Below, in pieces: positions 37,639 through 46,430 of a stretch of 64,000 bases of DNA. Position numbers and translations under genes: made by a program. The DNA comes from Planctomycetaceae bacterium (GTDB lineage Bacteria; Planctomycetota; Planctomycetia; Pirellulales; Pirellulaceae), in contig JAHEBQ010000009.1 in NCBI GenBank assembly GCA_024642205.1, positions 1-64,000 on the forward strand, in the 5' to 3' direction. How positions within the stretch are numbered: position 1 is the stretch's first letter; every line of letters begins with the position of its first letter. The notes below the pieces were generated by a model that made no database searches, was not told the DNA's origin, and worked only from the letters and a program-made list of their open reading frames with translations.

Positions 37639-38073
37639 GCCCACAGCGCAACTGGAGGTGACCCGTCGTGGGCCTGCGATAAAGTTGGCGGACAATTTGG
37701 CCTGATTTGATTTACGGGAGCTAAAAACTCCAACCTGACAGTGAATTCCTCCTGGCTCAGGCCCAGAGATCTGTCGTAGGCAACACGGAGACCTCGGGGC
37801 GGGCAACATCCTGTTCATTTTTTTCAACGCGAATCTGTTAATGATGGCAGTGCCACAGGCAATCGCTGACCGTTACCCGGTTTTGGATGATGCGGGTTGG
37901 ACGGGCAAGCTCCTTGGGCGCTCTAACAAGAGAACCCATTCGGCAGACGGGACTACATCCAACGTCTGGGAAACGGCAAGTACTACTGACAGTTCCAGCG
38001 TCATCCTCGATGTTAACTTCCGCTATTATTTCCAGGATTTGGATCTTCGAAGAACAGAATAATAGCGGCGGAA
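37639..38073. other. Intergenic region without a convincing gene
   Basis: About 430 bases between the terminator and the convergent fxsA-like gene. Two short plus-strand frames (37841 and 37887 onward) lack ribosome binding sites and family-like composition. Nothing else seen. Confidence 0.45.
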
Positions 38074-38562
38074 CTATGGCAACAGTTCACCGGATTTGAT
38101 GACTTTCGAACCTTCCGGAACATGGTTGGATTCTTCGCGAAGGATATCCCCGTCAACCGTATTGGAATCGTATCCCGGTGTCATTTGCACAACCTGAATT
38201 TTGAAGTTTCGTTTCATCCAGTTCGAGATCTTTGTTTTGTACCATCGTCGACAAGACGGTATCAGGAGGCTCAGCCCCACGGCATCGGTTATAAAACCGG
38301 GCGTCAGCAGGAGCCCTGCGGCAAACAGGATCATCGCTCCGTCGGTCAGGAGGTCGGGTGATACTTGCCCCCGTGTCATGCGTTCCCGGATTTTCATACC
38401 GACCGCGACCGAAGATCGTTTTGCCAAATAAGCTCCGAGGATTCCGGAAAGGATCACCATCGCAACGGAAAACTGCCATCCCGTGTACGAAGACAACATC
38501 ATCAACAGAACCAAGTCGGTTAACGGTACGAGTACAAAGATCAGAATTAACTTTCCAAGCAC
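38074..38562 (-). CDS. FxsA family membrane protein
   Basis: A 162-residue protein of the FxsA (cytoplasmic membrane protein of F-exclusion) family, starting at GTG 38562. Typical features are LILIFVLVPLTDLVLLMML at the N-terminus, a GILGAYLAKRSS loop between segments, then DGAMILFAAGLLLTPGFITDAVGLSLLIP, the most conserved block. This gives about three or four membrane segments followed by a basic cytoplasmic stretch (RRWYKTKISNWMKRN) and an unconserved polar tail of about 40 residues. Overexpressed E. coli FxsA relieves exclusion of phage T7 by the F plasmid; its normal role is unknown. It stands alone, divergent from the acetyltransferase gene. Confidence 0.9.
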   Translation of the reverse strand: MLGKLILIFVLVPLTDLVLLMMLSSYTGWQFSVAMVILSGILGAYLAKRSSVAVGMKIRERMTRGQVSPDLLTDGAMILFAAGLLLTPGFITDAVGLSLLIPSCRRWYKTKISNWMKRNFKIQVVQMTPGYDSNTVDGDILREESNHVPEGSKVIKSGELLP

Positions 38563-38773
38563 ACTGTTTCCCTATTCTGGATCGACGAACAACATTTCTA
38601 CGCCTGTTTTCGACTTTGCCCAAGTTATATTGGCAATCAAGGTGATAATCGAGGCTTTGACTGACTTGCGTCAGCCCGCTTTCAGGAGATATTTCAGTTT
38701 TCACTGAATCCTGAGCCCGTTACCATTGGGAAACAGTATTTCCGGGGTCGAGGAAAATCAAGGGTGAGTGGCC

Positions 38774-39337
38774 ATGCCGGTTGTTTTCTTCAAACGTTTT
38801 CGCATGCAATTTGACCTGCGCGATGCGCAATTTGAACGGATCGTCGTGCCCGAAGGATTCGCGTTATTGCCGTGGCGTCGATCCCTTTTGCCAGCTCACG
38901 CGGAAGCCAAGTTTCGGAGTTTTCGCAATGAGCTGGATTCGAATGTGTTCCCCTGTCTGGGCGAAGCCGATGGTTGCCTGCGCCTGATGAAAGAGATCAG
39001 CTGCCGGCAGGGATTTGTGCCCGAAGCGACTTGGCTGGCGACGTATCAAGACCCGGTAACCGGCCGCATGGAAAACTGTGGTACGGTACAGGGGATTCGC
39101 GAGAAACTTGACGTTGGATCGATTCAAAATATCGGCATCGTTGAGAAACATCGGGGAAAAGGGATTGGCTCTGCGATTGTCCGCCAGTCGTTAAAGGGAT
39201 TTCAGAGCGTCGGAATCAAAATTGTCACGCTCGAGGTGACCGAAAAAAATACGGGCGCTCTTCGATTGTATGAACGTCTGGGGTTTGAAGTCGTGAGAAC
39301 GGTTTTTAAATCTGTCGAAGTCAGCGAAGTTTACTGA
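38774..39337 (+). CDS. GNAT-family N-acetyltransferase
   Basis: A 187-residue protein with a C-terminal GNAT domain. The acetyl-CoA pyrophosphate-binding motif A is IVEKHRGKGIGSAIV (R/Q-x-x-G-x-G/A form), preceded by the strand SIQNIGI and followed by VTLEVTEKNTGALRLYERLGFEVVRT, the classic motif B. The N-terminal half (LLPWRRSLLPAHAEAKFRSF) looks like the substrate-recognition part of one GNAT subgroup. It acetylates an unknown amine in the cytoplasm. I chose ATG 38774; an overlapping GTG lies two codons earlier. AAGGG is 9 bases upstream. No neighbour indicates the substrate. Confidence 0.87.
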   Translation: MPVVFFKRFRMQFDLRDAQFERIVVPEGFALLPWRRSLLPAHAEAKFRSFRNELDSNVFPCLGEADGCLRLMKEISCRQGFVPEATWLATYQDPVTGRMENCGTVQGIREKLDVGSIQNIGIVEKHRGKGIGSAIVRQSLKGFQSVGIKIVTLEVTEKNTGALRLYERLGFEVVRTVFKSVEVSEVY

Positions 39338-39647
39338 ACTGGTGTTGGCCAGGTTTTCTTTCAGCCGTGACGGACGGTCGTCGTGTCCGGTCTTGAATGC
39401 GGAGCTGATTCAAAAACAGAGCGTCGTCGCGCAGGGCTGGCGGCGGCATGAATCGTAAACAGGAGCAAGGGGCCTCATGCTAGCGGTCCTGTGAAAGCGA
39501 TCCGGTTGCTGGTTCCAACCCGAATTCGAGGTTGTTTGATTTGTTCTTTGTTGGCAAAATTCGCGACCTGGCTGGATGGATCTGGCCGCCCGGATCGTTT
39601 GTCGATCACGGCGTAAAGGTTGTTAGTTGAATCCCGGGATTCGAGCG
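39338..39647. other. Intergenic region without a convincing gene
   Basis: About 310 bases between the acetyltransferase and the E2-like gene. No gene, hairpin or clear promoter was seen. Confidence 0.4.
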
Positions 39648-40499
39648 ATGGGAAAGCGAATTAAATTATCCAACGGTCGCCGAATGGTAGAGGACATTAT
39701 CGAAATCGCCAACAAAACGCCTTTGGCGGCTTTGGCTGGTGACTACGATGCGGGGTTGGTGGCGAAATTTCGACGACATTCTCGCCCCAAAATCGCCTGG
39801 AACGTGCTTTACATGAAAGCCTATGCCTGCGTCTGCGAACAAAACCCCACACTGCGACGTTCGTATGTGCGATTTCCCTGGGGGCATCTGTATGAACACC
39901 AGCGAAACGTTTGCATGATGACGATTGCTCGCGAGCATGAAGGGGAGGAACGACTGTTTTTTGCAAGGTTCAACACCCCCGAAAGTCGAAGCCTGGAGGA
40001 ACTTCAAGCGCATTACGATTATTATCGAAAGGCTCCCGTCAAGGAGATCAAGCAGTTTCGGCACCAGATTCAATTTGCCAAGGCTCCGAAATTTATCCGG
40101 CGGTTTGCATGGTGGATGCTATTCAATGTGTGGCCGCAAAAACGAGCCAGCCATATGGGCACGTTTGGGATCAGCATTTCGGGTTACAAGGGGTGTTATG
40201 GTGCGAGTCACCACCTCGGTACGAATACCACGATTCTTGGGGTTGATCCGTTCCCCAAGAATGGAGTCAGTCGAATCGTTTTGACATTTGATCATCGAGT
40301 GATGGATGCAACTCCAGTCACGAAGGCGTTGCAGCAACTCAATCACATGCTCACGACAGCGATCAAGGTTGAACTGGCAGAACTGACCGGGTTTCATCCG
40401 GTAACCGGAGAGAAACTGACCGAGCCCGAGTTACTCGAATTCAAAAAGGCACGTCGTACTCGTCGGCTGGAGGCCAATCGCAAACGCAATGCGGCGTAG
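39648..40499 (+). CDS. Stand-alone 2-oxoacid dehydrogenase E2-type acyltransferase domain
   Basis: A 283-residue protein consisting only of a catalytic domain of the CoA-dependent acyltransferase type (E2, PF00198-like). The start MGKRIKLSNGRRMVEDIIEIAN resembles the entry into that domain. MGTFGISISGYKGCYGASHHLG and then VLTFDHRVMDATPVTKAL carry the catalytic D-H-R-x-x-D motif at residues 215-220; His216 is the expected general base. The lipoyl and E1/E3-binding domains of normal E2 subunits are missing. No E1 or E3 genes are near. A basic tail (KKARRTRRLEANRKR) ends it. Possible jobs are acyl transfer to an unknown acceptor. The ATG at 39648 is preferred over a TTG seven codons earlier. Confidence 0.75.
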   Translation: MGKRIKLSNGRRMVEDIIEIANKTPLAALAGDYDAGLVAKFRRHSRPKIAWNVLYMKAYACVCEQNPTLRRSYVRFPWGHLYEHQRNVCMMTIAREHEGEERLFFARFNTPESRSLEELQAHYDYYRKAPVKEIKQFRHQIQFAKAPKFIRRFAWWMLFNVWPQKRASHMGTFGISISGYKGCYGASHHLGTNTTILGVDPFPKNGVSRIVLTFDHRVMDATPVTKALQQLNHMLTTAIKVELAELTGFHPVTGEKLTEPELLEFKKARRTRRLEANRKRNAA

Positions 40500-40547
40500 A
40501 GCCTAATTCAACCGTATTCGGTTCCTGTTGGGCCGGAATTCAAATTT

Positions 40548-42494
40548 TTACCTCAACAGCTTGGATGACGCGCCGGTCTGGAGCATCGCCTGCCTGACCG
40601 CTTCCAGATACTTCTTTGGCTCGGACTGGAAGCGCGCACGGGATTCGGCATTGTCAAACAACACGATTCGTTGACGAGGTTCGATACCCATGAACACACC
40701 GTGTTTTTCCAGTCCATCAACCAATCGACCGGTTTCCTGATAAATCACGGGGTCATAACCTGCGAGAATCGGACTGTTGGCGTCCGGATCTGCTTGGAAG
40801 ATCTTGAGATTCTGTTCACTGGAAAAGATGTAGGTTCGGTTGCGATGGACGCAGCCCCATTCAGGATTGCCGTCAACCCACTTGGATTTCGCCAACAGGG
40901 TGACCGGGCATTTTCCATGTAATGCATAATCGGGTGCGGTGGTCTTGACCGGCGCCACCTCCAACGCGTTTGAAATCGGTTCGGCCAGTTCCGCCGAACT
41001 GGCAACGACCTTCGATGATGCGACCGGAATCGCGTAGGACGTTGAGGGTTGGAACGAATCTTGGGCAATGTCTTCGGCTAATTCTTCGACGCTGTCGGTT
41101 TCGGTTGTTGAGGTATCGGAATCAGCGAGGGCTTCCACGTCAGAAGACGCATTCGAGTCCGCAGGAACAAAGTCATTGGACTTTGGCTCCGGCAGATTGA
41201 TTTTGGCCTGGTAGTTTCCGGAACCCGGACCCAGCTGAATTTGCGGCTCTGCCGGCTTACCAAAGAACTTGTCATTCAAGACGATTTTGGGTTTGGCCCC
41301 GAAAGTCTGAGACGTGGGTTCGGCCAACTCGGAGGCCGTTCCTGTTGCAGACTTGAATGGTTCTGGTCTTGTGAGAGCGATACTGTCCGGTGACGCCGAC
41401 GGGGCCGGAGTTTCGACCGGACCGGTGTGCATTTGTTGGGCATGCGAATCGGCGGTTTGTGATTGTGGCATGAAAGGGTTCTTTTGTGTTCCGGCAGCCT
41501 GCGACAGGAACTGGTTTCCCGTGGATGTGTCGCGATCATTGCGTTCGTCCAACTGTCCAGCGGATTCGGTTGGAACAAACGAATTTTGTTGTTGATTTCT
41601 TGTGGGACCAAAAGATGCGACGTCAGCTGGGTTGGGTTGAAATTTGTTGGAAGGAGTAAGCTCACCCTTGGGCGCAAAGTCGCCTGCTGGTGAAAAGTCG
41701 CCTGAAGGAGCAAAGTCGGTCGACGAGATGGTTTGCGGTACCTGCTGATTCGGGTCCTGGGCCGGAGCAAAGGCATTGGCGACTTGCTGGGGAGCCAGCG
41801 ATGGATCCGGTTGAGCGTAGGGATTGGAAATGAATCGCGACTTGCGCTTGAGTTCAGCCGAATGAGCGGACGGATTCGGCGCTTGATGAGTCGGTGCGTC
41901 CGGCGCGAACGAGGTAGGTTGGCCCTCAAATCTGGGTTGTTTGTCGAGCAGCGCTTGCTTGAGTTCCGCGAGATTCTGGTTCAATGCCGGAGCATCACCT
42001 GTGGACAGGAAATGGATGATGGTCTGAAAGTCACTGACCATTTTGTGGTACGCAATTGCGTCGACGGGACTTTTTCTTTTTGAAACGACGCGGCCGTCGG
42101 TTGTCACGGCGACATCAAACGGAACGCTGGCGACGCCGTATTCCTGAACGAGATGGGGATTGGCGTCGGCATCAATTTTGACTGCGATTACGTTTTGATG
42201 GAACGCACGTTGTACGTCCCGGCTGGTGAATACAAATGTTTCGAGGTTTCGACAGGGGTTGCACCAGGTGGCGGTGAAATGCAACAGGATCAATTTGTTT
42301 TGTTCCTTAGCCAGCGGGGTGGCCGTCGCGATATCGGGGTACCACTGAATTTCCTGGGCATTAGAAAACGTCGCGGAACCTCCACTGAAACAGATCGCGA
42401 AACAGAAGGCGACCGTTTGGATCCATGAAACCGGGAGTCGGTATCCCGCGGATGCGCGGCGGAGCGAATCAAAAAAGATTTTTTTATTTTTCAT
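40548..42494 (-). CDS. Exported thioredoxin-fold / YHS-like protein with long disordered linker
   Basis: A 648-residue protein. A signal peptide ends near SNAQE (residue 48). A thioredoxin-like domain (about 50-170) has the redox motif WCNPC at 77-81 and the cis-Pro strand VASVPFDVAV. The middle (about 185-520) is Pro/Ser/Gln/Asn-rich and probably disordered, with a degenerate DFAPSGDFSPAGDFAPKGE repeat near residue 265. The C-terminal ~120 residues hold two consecutive YHS-like modules: LHGKCPVTLLAKSKWVDG...HRNRTYIFSSEQNLKIF and then a GYDPVIYQE module ending FDNAESRARFQSEPKKYLEAVR. YHS modules are metal-binding in other proteins. Likely a periplasmic thiol-disulfide or metal-handling protein. 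It faces the E2-like gene convergently with a 48-base gap. Confidence 0.85.
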   Translation of the reverse strand: MKNKKIFFDSLRRASAGYRLPVSWIQTVAFCFAICFSGGSATFSNAQEIQWYPDIATATPLAKEQNKLILLHFTATWCNPCRNLETFVFTSRDVQRAFHQNVIAVKIDADANPHLVQEYGVASVPFDVAVTTDGRVVSKRKSPVDAIAYHKMVSDFQTIIHFLSTGDAPALNQNLAELKQALLDKQPRFEGQPTSFAPDAPTHQAPNPSAHSAELKRKSRFISNPYAQPDPSLAPQQVANAFAPAQDPNQQVPQTISSTDFAPSGDFSPAGDFAPKGELTPSNKFQPNPADVASFGPTRNQQQNSFVPTESAGQLDERNDRDTSTGNQFLSQAAGTQKNPFMPQSQTADSHAQQMHTGPVETPAPSASPDSIALTRPEPFKSATGTASELAEPTSQTFGAKPKIVLNDKFFGKPAEPQIQLGPGSGNYQAKINLPEPKSNDFVPADSNASSDVEALADSDTSTTETDSVEELAEDIAQDSFQPSTSYAIPVASSKVVASSAELAEPISNALEVAPVKTTAPDYALHGKCPVTLLAKSKWVDGNPEWGCVHRNRTYIFSSEQNLKIFQADPDANSPILAGYDPVIYQETGRLVDGLEKHGVFMGIEPRQRIVLFDNAESRARFQSEPKKYLEAVRQAMLQTGASSKLLR

Positions 42495-43261
42495 GAGATG
42501 GAGCCAATCACTTGCGCAATTACAAGACGGTACATGCCATCGGAATCGGCATTACCGGAAGGAGGCGATTAGTAAACCTTGCGGATTATTTGGGTTTTTC
42601 GTATTGGGGAATGGCGTTTGCGAGGAAAAGTGCCGATGTAAGAAGAAGGATGGAAAATTAGGTAATTTCACAATTTATGCTTGACAGCATTGGGTGTTTC
42701 GTTAACACTTGCTGCAGATCAAGCTTTCGCCTGTTTTAAACGGGTAGTGTTTTTGCAGGGTCACTGATTTCAACCCTTTAATACTTGATGGATTCAGGTA
42801 TCTTTCTCTGGCATGTCTCCCAACTGATCAATGTGACATTGGATTTGTCGTGCGAGTTTGGAACTCACGAGGGATGAAAGTTTCTCCGCTTTGAATCTCA
42901 ATCCAGTCGTCAACCTGGAATTGGTTTCAAAATATTGCCTTGATGGCTGTTTAGTCGCCTTCAAAAATGGCTGCGAAAACCTTGATGAGTATTTCGAGAT
43001 GTTGTTTGCCTTGGAAGGGAACCACATCTTTCACAGAAAACTGTTTTGAGCATGCATCGGAAGCGCTCTGGTGTGGTTAATACGCTTGTTAACCTCACCT
43101 GGAATCGCACGACTTTTTGACCGAATGGCTTGTGCTTTCGTTGATTCGACTCAGTTTTGAATTTCCTGTTTTTGGTGAATTCGATTTCTATGAAGTTCGG
43201 TTTTCGCCGGCAATAGCAGACGCAAAGTGTCTCGATCGGCACATTTTATTTCAGGTGCTTT
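42495..43261. other. Long AT-rich leader region upstream of rho
   Basis: About 770 bases between the divergent thioredoxin/YHS gene and rho, noticeably richer in A+T than its surroundings. Short frames occur but none is convincing. A TTGACA (42681-42686) followed after 16 bases by TAACAC is a possible sigma-70 promoter, which would leave a leader of about 550 bases before rho. Such a leader would fit the known autoregulation of rho by attenuation in other bacteria. Confidence 0.4.
42681..42708 (+). promoter_or_regulatory. Candidate promoter for rho
   Basis: TTGACA at 42681-42686 and TAACAC at 42703-42708 with 16-base spacing. The -35 is a consensus match, the -10 is weak. Assignment to rho rests only on orientation. 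Confidence 0.25.
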
Positions 43262-44902
43262 ATGGCAAAAAAAAGTTCTCGTTCTCGCGGTTCCAGCAAA
43301 GTGACAGATGATTCAGCGGTTTCCAGCGAAGAATTTCAGAGCGAGCCCAAGCCTTCCAGTTCACGCAGGAAGCCCTCTTCGGAGTCTCCCCGCAACGAGT
43401 CTCCCCGCAACGAGTCTCCCCGCAACGAGTCTCCCCGCAACGAGTCATCCGGTGATGAATCCAGGCGTGTTGATTCTCCCCCCGCATCAGGTGGCGAGAC
43501 AGAAAATAGTTCGAATAACAATTCGACTGAGAACGGTCGTGGTCGCGGTCGATCCAGGGCAGGGGCATCGAACAACAACCGCTCGGGAGGAGGCGGGCGT
43601 TCCAATCGTCGACGTCGATCCGGAGGAGGCAACGCTGGAGGAAACGTCGGTGGAAATGCCGGTTCTGGCGGCGGAAGTCGAGGCGGCAACCAACGCGGCC
43701 CTAAAAACACCAACCAGCGAGGTGGCGGACGGCGAGGGGCACAGAAACGAAACGCTGAGCCGGTTGAGTTTGATGACGCAGAACTGGTCGAAGGCACCGG
43801 CTTGCTTGAGTTACATCCCAACGGCTACGGGTTTTTGCGTGAATCTTCCAACAACTTTTCACGTGAACGAAGCGACCCCTTCGTGCCGGGAACGATGATT
43901 GAGAAATACGGTCTGCGTCCTGGTGTCATGATCCGAGGCATGGTGCAACCGGCACGACGTCAACAAGGACCGCGACTGCGGGAGTTGCTGGAAGTCGATG
44001 GCCTGGAGCCAGATGCCTACCTTGAAGTCAAGAGTTTTGACCAATTGACTCCGATCAATCCCGAGCAGTGGTACCGTCTGGAGACGGGTCCCACTCCGCT
44101 GACGACACGCGTCATGGACTTGCTGACGCCGCTCGGTCGAGGCCAACGTGCTTTGATTGTTGCTCCGCCGCGAAGCGGTAAAACGATCTTGCTTCAGCAT
44201 ATCGCCCATGGGATTTCCGAGAACTACCCCAACACGAAACTGATGGTGTTGCTGATCGACGAACGACCCGAAGAAGTCACCGACATGAAGCGAAATGTCA
44301 ATGGTGAAGTCATAGCCAGCAGTCTGGATGAAGACATTGAAAGTCACGTTCGTCTTTCGCAGTTGGTGATCCAGCGTTGCAAGCGACTCGCTGAAGCTGG
44401 ACAGGACGTGTTTTTGCTGATGGACTCGATTACCCGTTTGGCTCGCGCGTTCAACAAATGGGTCGGCAATACCGGACGGACAATGTCCGGTGGTGTTGAT
44501 ATCAAGGCAATGGACATTCCCAAGAAGCTCTTTTCGTCCGCTCGAGCGTTTGAAGAGGGGGGGTCGTTGACGATTGTTGGAACCGCATTGGTGGATACCG
44601 GCAGTCGTATGGACGAGCTGATTTTCCAGGAATTCAAAGGGACAGGTAACATGGAATTGGTGCTTGACCGTAAGCTCGCTGACCGTCGTGTCTGGCCTGC
44701 AATCGACATTTCCCAATCCGGTACCCGCCGCGAAGAGTTGTTACTTGACCCCGATACGCTGCACGCCGTGACGATGCTGCGTCGTACGCTAACCACGATG
44801 CATCACGTTGAAGCGATGGAGCAGTTGACTCGCCAGCTGGATCGGTTCAAGACCAATGAAGAGTTTATCAAGTTGATTAGCGGGAAGATGGGTGATCTTT
44901 AA
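43262..44902 (+). CDS. rho: Transcription termination factor Rho with long disordered N-terminus
   Basis: A 546-residue Rho. Residues 1-165 are a low-complexity region rich in Ser, Arg, Gly and Asn, including four identical SPRNE-type pentapeptides and RGRGR/GGNxGG stretches, in place of the compact N-terminal helical domain. The RNA-binding OB fold follows (GLLELHPNGYGFLRESSNN, about residue 180). The ATPase core has Walker A APPRSGKT (Lys307), LLIDERPEEVTDM, Walker B VFLLMDSITRLARAFN, the Q-loop region GRTMSGGVDI and the arginine-finger/R-loop part LADRRVWPAIDISQSGTRREELL. All catalytic residues appear intact. It forms a hexamer that ends transcripts. Its stop overlaps the stop of the convergent membrane-protein gene by 4 bases. 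Confidence 0.96.
   Translation: MAKKSSRSRGSSKVTDDSAVSSEEFQSEPKPSSSRRKPSSESPRNESPRNESPRNESPRNESSGDESRRVDSPPASGGETENSSNNNSTENGRGRGRSRAGASNNNRSGGGGRSNRRRRSGGGNAGGNVGGNAGSGGGSRGGNQRGPKNTNQRGGGRRGAQKRNAEPVEFDDAELVEGTGLLELHPNGYGFLRESSNNFSRERSDPFVPGTMIEKYGLRPGVMIRGMVQPARRQQGPRLRELLEVDGLEPDAYLEVKSFDQLTPINPEQWYRLETGPTPLTTRVMDLLTPLGRGQRALIVAPPRSGKTILLQHIAHGISENYPNTKLMVLLIDERPEEVTDMKRNVNGEVIASSLDEDIESHVRLSQLVIQRCKRLAEAGQDVFLLMDSITRLARAFNKWVGNTGRTMSGGVDIKAMDIPKKLFSSARAFEEGGSLTIVGTALVDTGSRMDELIFQEFKGTGNMELVLDRKLADRRVWPAIDISQSGTRREELLLDPDTLHAVTMLRRTLTTMHHVEAMEQLTRQLDRFKTNEEFIKLISGKMGDL
43382..43441 (+). repeat. Four identical 15-bp tandem repeats inside rho
   Basis: Four perfect copies of GAGTCTCCCCGCAAC, followed by a partial fifth (GAGTC). 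Each encodes E-S-P-R-N. The perfect identity at synonymous positions suggests recent expansion by slippage; the unit keeps the reading frame. Confidence 0.97.
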
Positions 44903-45474
44903 ACCGGCTTCGTTGGTTCTGGCAGGACTTCCGGTTGCCATCTGCTGACGCAAAAACCAAAAACCAGGATGCCTCCAGCCGTACCCCAGATCATTCCCCC
45001 AGCTGTTCCGACGAACGCGAAATCCATCGCCATGTCTGAGATTCCCATCAGATACGCCGCCGCGACGCATATCAATCCAAAGCCCAGGCTGGTCAGCGCG
45101 AATACGATTGCCGACAAGGCTAAGGTCACGACCGTCAAGCCTGTCGATTCCAGAAAGCACCTTAACCGTCGCACCCATGTAAACTTGAAGCCGTTCTTTT
45201 GGTAAAGTTCGGCTGCCATGGCCGTTCTGATAATGGCGGGTGTTGTAATTACCGTACCAATAATGGCCAACATGGGTGATGCCCGAAGGACTGCGAAGAA
45301 GATACAGCAGGCCGTCAGTATCTGGAACATGGTTGTCAACGAAAACGACACGGAACTGGTTGGTTGAAAGGAAGGGGTGTGTTGAAGAAAAGCAGAGGGT
45401 TGTGCCGTGCAACCGGATTCGGTGCTTCGACATTCGCTTTGCGAATCACAGTCAGGTTGTGCAGGCGTGTGCAT
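44899..45474 (-). CDS. Multi-pass membrane protein of unknown function
   Basis: About 190 residues. The first ~50 are polar, Cys/Ser/Gln/Thr-rich and probably disordered. From MFQILTACCIFFAVLRASPMLAIIGTV the protein has four or five hydrophobic helices separated by a basic loop (KFTWVRRLRCF), including VTLALSAIVFALTSLGFGLICVAAAYLMG and a glycine-rich last helix (VGTAGGMIWGTAGGILVFGFCV). The tail is WQPEVLPEPTKPV. I do not recognise the family. The start is uncertain: ATG 45474 is used here, TTG 45504 and ATG 45330 are alternatives, and none has a good ribosome binding site. Its stop codon overlaps the rho stop on the other strand. Confidence 0.65.
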   Translation of the reverse strand: MHTPAQPDCDSQSECRSTESGCTAQPSAFLQHTPSFQPTSSVSFSLTTMFQILTACCIFFAVLRASPMLAIIGTVITTPAIIRTAMAAELYQKNGFKFTWVRRLRCFLESTGLTVVTLALSAIVFALTSLGFGLICVAAAYLMGISDMAMDFAFVGTAGGMIWGTAGGILVFGFCVSRWQPEVLPEPTKPV

Positions 45475-46080
45475 TAATGCCAAACTGGTTGAATACGAAT
45501 TCAATCCGAAGCCGATTGCACTGGATTATATCCAAAAAATACCTGGTCGTCGGTGCTCTGGCGAGAATCGATCGGACTTTCTGGTTCGCCCCACGATCTC
45601 CATCCGATGACTATTTCCCCAGGTTCCGATCGTCCGTCGGATTTCCGACTGGTAATGTCGGCAAGGAAACGGTCCCTGTTTTCGGACGGGGCAACGTCAA
45701 ACGGACGCTGGGAAACCGTCCTCTACAGAATTCAACGCTTTTGGGTCATCTGCTGTTTTTTGCTGCCGGGATTAGGGTGTTCGGAACTTGTTGGAGTGAG
45801 AGCAGATTCCCCCGTTGGGGCTCCGGCTGGAACCCGTCGGCCAGGTTTGCAGGTTCACTCATTCTGTTTAAACACGAGGTCGACCGGTTTACATCTATGG
45901 CATTAATCAACGAGACGAACGGCCAATTCAAAAACGCGTATAAATACGGTCAGAACGAAGGTCTCAAAATCCAATCCGTGGACGGGATTTTTGGCGAGGT
46001 GCAGAAAAACAACAAGAGCCAGTTTGTCCCGAGGGCGGATGAATTTTGAAGGAGGATCGTCACCCTACCGAATGACCAGC
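45475..46080. other. Region without a confident gene, upstream of the integrase relic
   Basis: About 600 bases. A long plus-strand frame covers it (45276-46049), but its composition is not protein-like, it is antisense to the membrane-protein gene at its start and has no ribosome binding site. Its last 50 codons could be decayed recombinase sequence in a shifted frame, which I could not establish. No promoter or hairpin stood out. Confidence 0.35.
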
Positions 46081-46110
46081 GAATCGGGCCGGCGTTCCGA
46101 ATGACAGACG

Positions 46111-46380
46111 GCAGGGGGCACCGTTGATTGACAAGTGTGTCAGCCGGACGATCAGCGAAATTGTCTGAACAGCCAGTGATGTAATTGACCGCGAAAAGGA
46201 CCGATTTGGGTCCGCCCACGACTAGCGCCGGAGCTTCGGAACGCGGTAGGTGAAAAAAGTGAAACCACTGGTACTGCAAAAATTGATGCGACATAGTAAG
46301 ATTGAACTGTCGATAAAGTACTGCGCGGAGGTGGATGTTGATTGGGCCAGCGATGAGGTTTGGAATCGTGCCCCGTTTTA
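46111..46380 (+). pseudogene. Decayed tyrosine recombinase (integrase), C-terminal part
   Basis: One continuous frame reads like the end of a phage-type integrase but is broken by three stops: TGA 46166, TAG 46223 and TAG 46247. Reading through, the frame gives VSRTISEIV, then DRFGSAHD-stop-RRSFGTR-stop-VKKVKPLVLQKLMRHSKIE, then LSIKYCAEVDVDWASDEVW. These are the box II H-x-L-R-R motif with the Leu codon turned into TAG, a Trp codon turned into TAG, the LMRHS helix and the catalytic Tyr (codon 46319-46321). No start or N-terminal domain is recognisable. It lies directly upstream of tRNA-Ser, where the frame even runs into the tRNA. It is a relic of a mobile element; function is surely lost. 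Confidence 0.82.
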
Positions 46381-46430
46381 TGCCCACTTGCGAAAATCAA
46401 GATCATCTGACACGGTAAACAGCGGCCTTC

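Noticed and set aside
37841..38062. Plus-strand 73-codon frame between the surface protein and fxsA-like genes
   Set aside because: No ribosome binding site, no family-like motif, and it runs toward the convergent gene without a terminator.
43382..43441. Four direct repeats considered as a CRISPR-like array
   Set aside because: Units are contiguous 15-bp in-frame codon repeats with no spacers; they encode a pentapeptide in Rho.
45276..46049. Plus-strand 257-codon frame upstream of the integrase relic
   Set aside because: Antisense to the membrane-protein gene at its start, no ribosome binding site, and composition not protein-like. Its last 50 codons may be decayed recombinase but similarity is too weak to claim.
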